NCBI RefSeq assembly: GCF_007097395.1
Contig: NZ_VKDC01000005.1
Span: 248,001-312,000 of the forward strand
Direction of reading: 5' to 3'
Length of the DNA stretch: 64,000 nt
From: Fulvivirga sp. M361
Lineage (GTDB): Bacteria > Bacteroidota > Bacteroidia > Cytophagales > Cyclobacteriaceae
This document shows positions 57,574 through 64,000 of the stretch, in pieces. Positions within the stretch are counted from its first letter, which is position 1, and every line of letters starts with the position of its first letter. The notes under the pieces are model-generated. The model had not been told where the DNA came from. It searched no databases and saw only the letters and a list, made by a program, of their open reading frames with translations. The translations under genes and the position numbers were made by a program.

Positions 57574-57858
57574 GTGTCGATGATGAAATATCCACAGGAC
57601 TTATTGCGGAAAATAAAACCAAAGCATGTCTATAATCTAGCGATAGCTATGTTAGTGGCATTGTTGCTCCATGCAATTTTCTATAAGCCCCGGGTAAGAC
57701 AATACTATTCTGAAGAAAAAGGCCAAGACGGCCAACCACCCATTAATGATAATCACCCTCCCTCTTGTTGTGAAGAAGGGGGTAAACCACTAGGTGACAA
57801 ACTAAAAAAAACCGGAGGAACAGCACAAGGAGACAGCCACCCCATAATGCCGGAATGA
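57574..57858 (+). CDS. small single-pass membrane protein, unknown
   Basis: A 94-residue protein with a basic N-terminus (YPQDLLRKIKPKHVYN), one membrane helix (LAIAMLVALLLHAIFY, about 22-37) and a polar tail with PPINDNHPPSCCEEGGKP. No family known. Codon use looks like that of neighbours and the start is plausible, so I keep it as a likely gene. It lies inside the suspected decayed element. Confidence 0.55.
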   Translation: MSMMKYPQDLLRKIKPKHVYNLAIAMLVALLLHAIFYKPRVRQYYSEEKGQDGQPPINDNHPPSCCEEGGKPLGDKLKKTGGTAQGDSHPIMPE

Positions 57859-58160
57859 AAAAATCTCAACAAAGTTAAAAGGAGTTTGTTGTCATTGATA
57901 TTACAGGTATGGTGGTCTATTCAATGTTAGGTGACATGGGGTAGGCCGCTTTTTATTAGTATTGAAGAATGAAAAAATACCTCAACGACCATAACCCCAT
58001 CTTTAGAGAAAGAGTAGAAGGAGAAAGGTTAAACCGGTGAAATTGAAAATTGACCTAGGTAATTAACCGGGTATTAATTATCTTTCATAAGCAACCATCG
58101 TTTCCCGCCCTGTCTGGTTGCAGTACTCTATTATTTACCAACTATTTAACCCCTATAGTC
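57859..58160. other. intergenic stretch
   Basis: About 300 bases with no gene, tRNA or clear repeat. Presumably holds the promoter of the EF-hand protein. Confidence 0.5.
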
Positions 58161-58451
58161 ATGAAAAATTTGTTTGTTTTCGTTCTAATTATTTCTTCGT
58201 TTTTTGCATTTGGTTTTGCAGAAATAAGCCCTGATGTTGAAAAATCAAACTCATTCATTTCTCAAGAATCGACACAGTGCCCATGCCCGTTTTGTGACTT
58301 TGATGGAGATGGATTTATGAATGTAGAAGAATTTAGAATTTGTTATCCAGGAGTGGGCCCGGCAATATATGTCATAATTGATGTAAACGGTGACGGTCTT
58401 ATCGATATGGACGAGCATGCCGCCGCATGTGCTGCTGGTATTTTATGTTAA
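58161..58451 (+). CDS. secreted EF-hand protein
   Basis: A 96-residue protein with a Sec signal peptide (MKNLFVFVLIISSFFAFGFAE) and two EF-hand calcium loops: DFDGDGFMNVEE (about 47-58) and DVNGDGLIDMDE (about 74-85), each with ligands at positions 1, 3, 5, 7, 9 and 12. Cysteines flank the first loop (CPCPFC) and appear at the end (C...ILC), suggesting disulfides in the periplasm. Likely binds Ca2+. Family and role unknown. Confidence 0.85.
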   Translation: MKNLFVFVLIISSFFAFGFAEISPDVEKSNSFISQESTQCPCPFCDFDGDGFMNVEEFRICYPGVGPAIYVIIDVNGDGLIDMDEHAAACAAGILC

Positions 58452-58520
58452 TCTTACACTAAGATAAGGTTGTTAAGGCTTTACCATAGCTTTAACAACT
58501 TTTTTCATCACATATTGAAC

Positions 58521-58751
58521 CTTCGGAACAACAAAAAAACTCCCCGGAAGGGGTATAAGGTCCCCCGGGAAGAATTTTATTTCACCGGAAGGGGTCATAG
58601 ACGCCCCGGACGGAATATTATTTGGCACGGAAAGGATAAAAAGTTCCGCGGACAGCTCATCATGCTCCACGAAAGGGGCATGATGTTCCGCAAAATGACC
58701 AAAAACCTCCGCGGAAGGGGTATAAGGCACCTCGGAAAGAATTTTATTTCA
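58521..58751. repeat. imperfect ~21-bp tandem repeat array
   Basis: About eleven units of 18-24 bp (mostly 21-22), each starting CCxCGGAA or close to it. Units such as 58542-58562 and 58709-58729 (both GGAAGGGGTATAAGG) and 58563-58584 and 58730-58751 (both AAGAATTTTATTTCA) pair up, so there is a higher-order two-unit pattern. There are no constant spacers, so it is not CRISPR. Both strands stay open as heptapeptide-like repeats in one frame (plus-strand 58470-58811, minus-strand 58473-58730), which is expected of a 21-bp period and not proof of coding. Confidence 0.8.
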
Positions 58752-58944
58752 TCATATTCCAAGTCGGGATCATTCTCAAACCTAGCATGTATACGCCTCG
58801 CTCCTGGTTAAAGGAACTACTTGACCACTCCAATTCCAGATCAAAAAGTTTTTTATTCTTCTTGGTTAGCAGCACCTGTAGGTAGATTTTAGAAGATCCG
58901 TTTTTCTTCTTATAGGAGCTGATATAGATTTTTCTCGATTTCAT
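58744..58944 (-). pseudogene. probable tyrosine-recombinase N-terminal fragment
   Basis: A 66-codon minus-strand frame reads MKSRKIYISSYKKKNGSSKI and YLQVLLTKKNKKLFDLELEW. The K-x-G-x-x-x-I-Y-L-x-V pattern with a following basic strand resembles the arm-type DNA-binding domain at the N-terminus of Bacteroidota phage and transposon integrases (usually ~400 residues). It stops exactly at the junction with the 21-bp repeat array, so the catalytic domain is missing. Its place beside the 3' end of a tRNA gene supports the call, which remains tentative. Confidence 0.45.
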
Positions 58945-59030
58945 ATTCGCATAATTTTTTGTGAGGCTATTGTGAAACGCCCCCTCTCAATTTGCTATTG
59001 TGAAACATTTGCGAAACACTGTAAACGCAA

Positions 59031-59063
59031 AAAACCCTGTATACTGCGAGTATACAGGGTTTT
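59031..59063 (-). terminator. tRNA-Thr terminator
   Basis: A 15-bp perfect stem (AAAACCCTGTATACT and its complement) with a 3-nt loop and T-run on the minus strand, 12 bases after the tRNA 3' end. Confidence 0.9.
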
Positions 59064-59074
59064 TCTTAAATCTG

Positions 59075-59148
59075 AGCCCCCAGTCGGATTCGAACCAACG
59101 ACCCACGCATTACAAGTGCGTTGCTCTGGCCAACTGAGCTATGGAGGC
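59075..59148 (-). tRNA. tRNA-Thr(UGU)
   Basis: The minus strand folds as a tRNA: acceptor GCCTCCA with TGGGGGC (one G-T pair), D-arm GCTC...GAGC, anticodon stem ACGCA/TGCGT with loop CTTGTAA (anticodon TGT), and T-arm GTTGG-TTCGAAT-CCGAC. CCA is not encoded; TCA follows the acceptor. It is upstream of a matching terminator. Confidence 0.97.
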
Positions 59149-59227
59149 TTCTCTTATGCCTTTCTTTCAAAAGCGTGTGCAAAAATAGTGTTACGGATAA
59201 TAAATACAAATATCTTAAAGCAAATTT

Positions 59228-61822
59228 TTAAGATACTGTCCTTAGTAATCTCAATTGCTGTTTTAACTCTTGTAATTGGCTACTGGCTTTGTCGATTTTT
59301 GCCTGGAATTCATCTTTTAATTTATCCGCGTTCTTCGACTGCGTGAAAAACTCCATGTTATTCTTCCAGACAGATATATCATTTTCAATTTGTCCTATCT
59401 GTTTACGCAAAGACTGTTCTTTTCTATGGATCTTTTGATCAGCATTTGGCCCGCTGATAATCTTATTGATCTGATTTTCTATGCGTAGATTTTGTTTTTC
59501 TTCACCAGACAGCTCTTCCTGACTACTTATAAACCTATCTACCGCCTCTGAATACCTGTTTTTGATGTCACCAATATTTTTCCTTGGCACAAAACCTATG
59601 TCGTTAAAAGCTTCCTGTAAATCACGAAACTTCTCAATATCCATTGATTTGGCAATGGCCATGGCCGTGATCTCATTACAGATATCTATTTTCTTATTAT
59701 AGTTTGCTTCGAACTCTTTTTCTACCTCACCCTGGTTGCTTCTTCGGTTATTGAAGAAATGATCACAGGCGGTTTTAAATTCCTGGTAGACGGATTCACG
59801 GTATTTCTCAGGTACCGGTCCGATCTCTTTCCAAAGTCGCTGCAGTTTTTTGAACTCATCGGCTGTTTTATTCCAGTCATGATCATCTTTAAGCGCGTCA
59901 GCCTGTTTTACCAGATCTCGTTTTTTAGCAAGGTTGCCTTCACGTTGGGCATCCAATTTTTTAAAAAACTCACCTTTGTTATTGAAGAAGGCCTTGAAAG
60001 CGCCCCAAAACTTTCTGTTGATCTCTTTGGCTTTTGCTCGTGGCAATCCACCGGTAGTTTCCCACTTTTTTTGTAAGGCCAACAGCTCTTTGGTCTTGCT
60101 ATTCCATTCTTTAATGCGATCAGAATCATAAGACACAAATGCCTGGATCTCATCTGCCAGTTGCTCTTTTACCTTTAAGTTCTCTTCCAGCTCACCTTTT
60201 AACTTCTCTACGAACTCTTTTCGGTGGTCGTAAACGGCATCGGAAGCCGCTTTAAAACGCTGCCATAATGGTTCCTGCTCTTCCTTAGGGACAGGACCTA
60301 TATGCTTGAATTCGTGATGTAATTCATTCAGCTCCGCGATGGCTTCTTTTAAGTTTTCCACATCAGCCAGCTTTTCAGCGCGTTCACACAGCTCCAGCTT
60401 CGACTCAAGGTTTTTCCTGCGGTCAAGTTCCTTCAGCTCAAAATAAATACTCCTGTTATCATAAAATCGATCTACCAGGGCGTTATAATTCGCCCAGAGC
60501 ATCTTCACATGAGCACCCGGTATGGGGCCAACATTTTTCCATTCGTTTTGGATCTCTTTAAAATCCTCGAAATTAATGTTGGTCTCATCCGCATCCACAA
60601 ACTCTCTCAGCCTTTCAAGAATAGCCTGTTTTTTAATCAGATTAGCATCTTTTTGCTGTTCCTGCTCATGGGAATATTTACTTCTCCGATCACGGATCAG
60701 CCTGAAATTAGCGTCAAATCGTGTGGAAAGTTCATCATATTTGTATTCAAAATCCTCTTCTACTCCACCTTCTGCTTTGAAACGTTCTAATGCCTCTACA
60801 CGATCTTTACGTTTGAATTCGTCAAAAAATGGCTTGAGTTTCTTGGCAATTTTATCAGAACGTACAATATTATCATCCTTGGCCAGCGTCTTGATCAAAT
60901 CTACCAATTGCTCTTTGGTATAAGTACTGTAATCAATTTCTTCCGGTTCCTCCTCGTGATGGTGCTCTTTTTCAGTCAGGTCCGTTTCCGAATTCAACTC
61001 TTTTTTACCTTCTGCCGTCGTGGCCCCGGCTGCATCCTCCTGTGCCTTTGGAGTATCGCCGGCGGCGACATCACTTTCTACAACGGGCGGATCAGTCTTT
61101 TGGTCATCAGCAAGAGGTGAATCTAAAGTAGTCTCTGAGACTGCAATGTCTTTGGTACTGTCTTCCGCCTCGTTGGTCACTGGTTCCGGAATGTCCTGCG
61201 GGTCGTTATCCGCTGACTGCTCCGTTTCAGGTAATTCTTCAGTAGTGGTGGCAGTAACAGGTTCAGCCACATGCTCGTTTATTTCTGTCGAAACAGGATC
61301 TTCGGATACCTCTTCTTTTTGGGCCTCATCAGAAGGGTGCCCCTCTGCGGAGGATGTTTCTGCAGCTGTGTCAGAATTTGATGGTTGTGTCTCTTCCTCT
61401 TGCTCCTGAAGTGTTGTCTCCCCTGAATGGACTTCTGGTTCTACATCTACAGCATTGTCCTCCTCGTCCAGGGTTTCCTCCGGTTCACTAACGGCCGTAG
61501 TAGTAGATTCCGTAGTTGGCTCAGCTTCCGATGAAAGTGGACTGTCTGTTACCTCTTCCGGACCGGAAGGTTCTTGCTCTATGGAAGATGTTTCCGTAAT
61601 TACAGTGGGATCTGAAGGTTGCGTTTCCAATGGCTCTGCAAGTATTTCTTCTGACCGGGTGTCATCCTGATCCGATACTACCGTCTGATCTTGCTCTTTC
61701 AGGGCTTCCTTAGCTTCATCAGCCTTTGAAACCTCTTGATTTTCTTCCTGTGTGTTTTCCAGTTTATCACCTTTGGTATCGTCAGATGAAGCGCCAGCAT
61801 CCTTGTGTTCGTCTTCTCGCAT
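59228..61822 (-). CDS. DUF349 domain protein with long acidic N-terminus
   Basis: An 864-residue protein. The first ~290 residues are low-complexity, rich in Glu, Asp, Ser and Thr (short forms of EEPTTESTT-like sequence), predicted disordered. The remainder holds five or six DUF349 repeats (each ~75 residues, coiled-coil-like, with W-K-x-x-G-P-x-P motifs such as EWKNVGPIPGAHVKMLW, HIGPVPKEEQEPLWQRF, LWKEIGPVPEKYRESVY), followed by a helical end. The frame continues upstream to 61879, but the ATG at 61822 begins the acidic region. DUF349 proteins bind RNA or ribosomes in some reports; role here not known. Last gene of the miaE-yqgE unit. Confidence 0.92.
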   Translation of the reverse strand: MREDEHKDAGASSDDTKGDKLENTQEENQEVSKADEAKEALKEQDQTVVSDQDDTRSEEILAEPLETQPSDPTVITETSSIEQEPSGPEEVTDSPLSSEAEPTTESTTTAVSEPEETLDEEDNAVDVEPEVHSGETTLQEQEEETQPSNSDTAAETSSAEGHPSDEAQKEEVSEDPVSTEINEHVAEPVTATTTEELPETEQSADNDPQDIPEPVTNEAEDSTKDIAVSETTLDSPLADDQKTDPPVVESDVAAGDTPKAQEDAAGATTAEGKKELNSETDLTEKEHHHEEEPEEIDYSTYTKEQLVDLIKTLAKDDNIVRSDKIAKKLKPFFDEFKRKDRVEALERFKAEGGVEEDFEYKYDELSTRFDANFRLIRDRRSKYSHEQEQQKDANLIKKQAILERLREFVDADETNINFEDFKEIQNEWKNVGPIPGAHVKMLWANYNALVDRFYDNRSIYFELKELDRRKNLESKLELCERAEKLADVENLKEAIAELNELHHEFKHIGPVPKEEQEPLWQRFKAASDAVYDHRKEFVEKLKGELEENLKVKEQLADEIQAFVSYDSDRIKEWNSKTKELLALQKKWETTGGLPRAKAKEINRKFWGAFKAFFNNKGEFFKKLDAQREGNLAKKRDLVKQADALKDDHDWNKTADEFKKLQRLWKEIGPVPEKYRESVYQEFKTACDHFFNNRRSNQGEVEKEFEANYNKKIDICNEITAMAIAKSMDIEKFRDLQEAFNDIGFVPRKNIGDIKNRYSEAVDRFISSQEELSGEEKQNLRIENQINKIISGPNADQKIHRKEQSLRKQIGQIENDISVWKNNMEFFTQSKNADKLKDEFQAKIDKASSQLQELKQQLRLLRTVS

Positions 61823-61885
61823 GTCCTTCGCATTAAGCGTACTACGTATTAGCAACCTGCAATACGTAAAAATATACAAATTCGT

Positions 61886-62461
61886 TCAATTAAGTCTCGG
61901 GTCAATAGGATAATTTGAATATACACTAAACCTGCCCCCCAGCCTGTTCAGCACTGATTTCCACATGACATCTTCTTCCTGATCAAATACAAGGTCAGGT
62001 GTTGCTTCACTGGTCACTATCCACGAATCTGCCTTTAGCTCCTTTTCCAGCTGACCTGTCTCCCATCCTGAGTAGCCTACAAAAAACTTAAAATCACCCG
62101 GTTTGACCTGACGCATTTCTATCATTGACATCAATTGTTCAAAATTACCTCCCCAATACAATCCGTCAACGATCTCCGTCCCCCCTTCAAGTTCTGTGGA
62201 ACGATGCAGGAAGTGTAAACTATCCTGTTGTACCGGACCTCCGATATACACATCACGATCAAAATTCGTTATTCCTTCTACAATATCCTCTAATGATACT
62301 GCTGAGACTTTATTGAGTACAAATCCAAAAGATCCATCGTCATTATGTTCACATAACAGCACTACCGTGCGCTCAAAATTAGGATCAGGTAAAAACGGTT
62401 CTGACAAAAGCAGGCGTCCCTTTGACGGTTCAAGATGATTGGTAAACTTAAAGTAATCCAT
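61886..62461 (-). CDS. yqgE: YqgE/AlgH family protein
   Basis: A 191-residue protein of the UPF0301/AlgH family. Typical N-terminus PSKGRLLLSEPFLPDPNFERTVVLLCEHNDDGSFGFVLNK, then VYIGGPVQQDSLHFLHR, LYWGGNFEQLMSMI, FFVGYSGWETGQLEKELKADSWIV and the ending WKSVLNRLGGRFSVYSNYPIDPRLN, all family hallmarks. Cytosolic; function unclear despite wide conservation. It starts three bases after the miaE-like gene stop. Confidence 0.97.
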   Translation of the reverse strand: MDYFKFTNHLEPSKGRLLLSEPFLPDPNFERTVVLLCEHNDDGSFGFVLNKVSAVSLEDIVEGITNFDRDVYIGGPVQQDSLHFLHRSTELEGGTEIVDGLYWGGNFEQLMSMIEMRQVKPGDFKFFVGYSGWETGQLEKELKADSWIVTSEATPDLVFDQEEDVMWKSVLNRLGGRFSVYSNYPIDPRLN

Positions 62462-62464
62462 AGG

Positions 62465-63049
62465 CTAGTGCAATGCAGGTTTCAGGGGTAAGGACTGAAG
62501 TACTTCGGCCTCCAGGGTATTCAATTCTTCCAGTCTTTGATATACGTCATTTTCATTAAAATAATTCAACGCCATTTTAACAAAAATATTCCCGTGTTTG
62601 GCTTCCGAGGCCCACAGGTTATGATAAAATGTTTTCAAAGGCCCCGGCTCTAACGCCTGATATACCAGCATGAAACGTTCTGCACCTCTGCACTCGATAA
62701 TAGAAGCTAACAGCAGACGATCTAAAAACCGTTCTTCTCTGCCGGAACGACAATGATCTATTAATTTTTTAACATACATATCCTGCCCCATTTCAGGAGG
62801 CAGCTTAACTCCTCGTTCCGTCATAATGGCATAAACGGACCTAAAATGCTCCAGCTCTTCTACAGCCGTATCTATCAATTCAGGAATGATCTCTAATCTG
62901 TCCGGATGTTTGGCCACAAAGCTCATGGCCATGGCAGAGGCTTTACGCTCACAGTTGGCATGGTCTTGAAGAAATTCATCAAAATTACTCATGACCTCAT
63001 CTACCCATGCCTGGCTGCTATCACATGCTAGCTCTATACTTAATTTCAT
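62465..63049 (-). CDS. miaE: tRNA-(ms2io6A)-hydroxylase MiaE-like
   Basis: A 194-residue ferritin-like diiron protein. The ligand motifs are visible: the helix CERKASAMAMSFVAKH (first Glu), EELEHFRSVYAIM (E-x-x-H), ASIIECRGAERFM and ASEAKHGNIFVKMAL (E-x-x-H). Members hydroxylate the isopentenyl side chain of modified tRNA A37. The frame opens at 63073, but the ATG at 63049 gives the usual N-terminus (MKLSIELACDSSQAWV). First gene of the operon with yqgE and the DUF349 gene. Confidence 0.92.
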   Translation of the reverse strand: MKLSIELACDSSQAWVDEVMSNFDEFLQDHANCERKASAMAMSFVAKHPDRLEIIPELIDTAVEELEHFRSVYAIMTERGVKLPPEMGQDMYVKKLIDHCRSGREERFLDRLLLASIIECRGAERFMLVYQALEPGPLKTFYHNLWASEAKHGNIFVKMALNYFNENDVYQRLEELNTLEAEVLQSLPLKPALH

Positions 63050-63153
63050 AGTTACTGGTTTAGGATGTACCAAGTAAACAGAAAGATTGATTTATTAAAA
63101 GCCTTACTCCAATAAAATGATGAAACGTCCTAACTTTGAATAAACGAAAAGTT

Positions 63154-63798
63154 ATGCCTGATCCTATCGCCGACATTCGGAAAGACTATACACAACATTC
63201 CCTTGATGTGTCAGACGTGAACAATGACCCTGTAAAACAATTTGAACAATGGTTTAATGAGGCGTTAAAAGCAGAAGTATTAGAAGCCAATGCTATGAAT
63301 CTGGCTACGGTAAGTGAAAAAGGGGTCCCTTCTTCCAGGATAGTGTTATTAAAAGGGGTAGAAGACGATGGGTTTGTCTTTTACACGAATTACCAAAGTG
63401 ATAAGGGAAAAGACATTGAGGCTAACCCTGTAACGGCCCTCACCTTTTTCTGGCCGGAACTGGAGCGCCAGGTAAGGATACAGGGGCATACTGAAAAGGT
63501 ATCCTCGGAAAAGTCTACCGCCTATTTTCAGAGCAGGCCAAGAGGCAGTCAGATCGGCGCCTGGACATCACCTCAAAGTACCATCATTGAAAACCGAAAA
63601 TTACTTGAAGAGCGTGAGAAAAAAATAAGTGAAAAATTCAAAGGTACAGACGTATTACCCCGTCCGAAACAGTGGGGCGGATATTCGGTAAAGCCGCATC
63701 TGGTAGAATTCTGGCAGGGTCGTGCCAGCAGACTGCACGATCGTATCATCTACACCTGGAACAATGATCATTGGGTCATCAACAGGTTAGCGCCTTGA
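63154..63798 (+). CDS. pdxH: pyridoxamine 5'-phosphate oxidase PdxH
   Basis: A 214-residue FMN enzyme of vitamin B6 salvage and synthesis, oxidising PNP or PMP to PLP. Family motifs: ADIRKDYTQHSLDVSDVNNDPVKQFEQWFNEAL, NLATVSEKGVPSSRIVLLKGVEDDGFVFYTNYQSDKGKDIEANP, FFWPELERQVRIQGHTEKVS, SRPRGSQIGAWTSPQS and WGGYSVKPHLVEFWQGRASRLHDRIIY. The ATG at 63154 is preferred to a TTG at 63136. Divergent from miaE. Intact. Confidence 0.97.
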   Translation: MPDPIADIRKDYTQHSLDVSDVNNDPVKQFEQWFNEALKAEVLEANAMNLATVSEKGVPSSRIVLLKGVEDDGFVFYTNYQSDKGKDIEANPVTALTFFWPELERQVRIQGHTEKVSSEKSTAYFQSRPRGSQIGAWTSPQSTIIENRKLLEEREKKISEKFKGTDVLPRPKQWGGYSVKPHLVEFWQGRASRLHDRIIYTWNNDHWVINRLAP

Positions 63799-64000
63799 AC
63801 AACGTTTATCTAAAACGCTACGCTTATCCACATCAACTCATTAACACGCCTCCCACACAGGACCTTGGGCTGATTATTACTATTCCTGCTTTTTGTGAGA
63901 CGGAATTAGTCCGTTCGTTGGCATCATTAGCTGCATGTTCGTTACCCCGTTGTTCCGTTGAAGTTATTGTAGTTATTAATGAAGCTTCTCAAGCCGGTAA
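63795..64000 (+). CDS. family 2 glycosyltransferase, N-terminal part
   Basis: A frame starting at a TTG that overlaps the pdxH stop runs off the right edge (68 codons visible). MNNVYLKRYAYPHQLINTPP is followed by DLGLIITIPAFCETELVRSLASLA and VEVIVVINEAS, the first two strands of a GT-A fold with the P-A/V-x-x-E and V-I-V-V-x-N patterns of family 2 transferases. Start codon inferred from spacing; the DxD motif lies beyond the window. Confidence 0.75.
   Translation, partial: MNNVYLKRYAYPHQLINTPPTQDLGLIITIPAFCETELVRSLASLAACSLPRCSVEVIVVINEASQAG

Noticed and set aside
58521-58751. CRISPR array
   Set aside because: Units are imperfect, contiguous, have no constant repeat with variable spacers, and no cas genes are nearby.
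58470-58811. 113-codon plus-strand frame and 85-codon minus-strand frame over the tandem repeat array
   Set aside because: A 21-bp period keeps frames open on both strands; neither has a signal or domain, so the array is listed as a repeat.
60509-61670. Several long plus-strand frames opposite the DUF349 gene
   Set aside because: They are Ser-rich mirror frames of the acidic, repetitive minus-strand gene and carry no domain.

Overview
The window looks like chromosome of a member of the Bacteroidota, most likely a marine or soil Cytophagales-type bacterium. The evidence is a TonB-dependent receptor with a Bacteroidota-style signal peptide, many short lipoproteins, AraC regulators beside carbohydrate enzymes, DUF6786, DUF2490 and DUF349 proteins, a Chlamydia/Bacteroidota-type V-ATPase operon with a DUF2764 gene, start codons with little or no Shine-Dalgarno, and a TAnnTTTG-type promoter box. 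Base composition is moderately AT-rich throughout. No species can be named from the sequence alone.

Layout. 1-8 kb: an alpha/beta hydrolase running off the left edge, a BlaI/BlaR-type repressor and membrane peptidase pair with tandem operators, an AraC regulator with a small lipoprotein and an aldo/keto reductase, a three-gene membrane-protein operon on the minus strand, and a second AraC regulator. 8-14 kb: a HigB/HigA toxin-antitoxin pair, a DUF6786 lipoprotein, a membrane protein, and a TonB-dependent receptor. 14.5-18.9 kb: a TPP riboswitch followed by thiC-thiM-thiE-thiD. 19-23 kb: a GNAT, a DUF2490 protein and a large membrane receptor with GAF and three near-identical PAS domains but no output domain. 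23.9-27.6 kb: two HAD hydrolases and a GH36-like glycosidase. 28-38.3 kb: a compact nine-gene operon, USP-E-DUF2764-A-B-D-I-K-USP, for a V-type ATPase bracketed by universal stress proteins, followed by an SDR oxidoreductase.

38.8-56.5 kb is an accessory-looking stretch of mostly single minus-strand genes: serine hydrolases, a beta-propeller lipoprotein, a sulfatase, an AraC regulator, a glycosidase with a mannonate-dehydratase-like gene, GNAT, NADPH oxidoreductase, Crp/Fnr regulator, GH20 hexosaminidase and a quinone oxidoreductase with a divergent HxlR regulator. It contains at least three broken genes (a methyltransferase fragment, a GNAT with a one-base deletion, and a serine hydrolase split by an 8-bp tandem duplication) and a 103-bp direct repeat that carries a near-perfect palindrome.

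57-59.1 kb holds small novel proteins (one a secreted double EF-hand), an unexplained ~21-bp tandem repeat array, a probable tyrosine-recombinase fragment next to tRNA-Thr(UGU), and a 15-bp copy of the tRNA 3' end 1.6 kb away. This is the pattern expected of a decayed integrated element. 59.2-64 kb returns to core genes: DUF349 protein, YqgE, MiaE, PdxH and the start of a family 2 glycosyltransferase.

Functionally, the thi operon makes thiamine phosphate from de novo HMP and salvaged thiazole under TPP control. The V-ATPase proteolipid keeps the five residues that bind sodium in Enterococcus hirae NtpK, so this enzyme may pump Na+. The sulfatase, GH and UxuA-like genes point to breakdown of sulfated or uronate-containing polysaccharides, without a SusC/SusD pair in the window.
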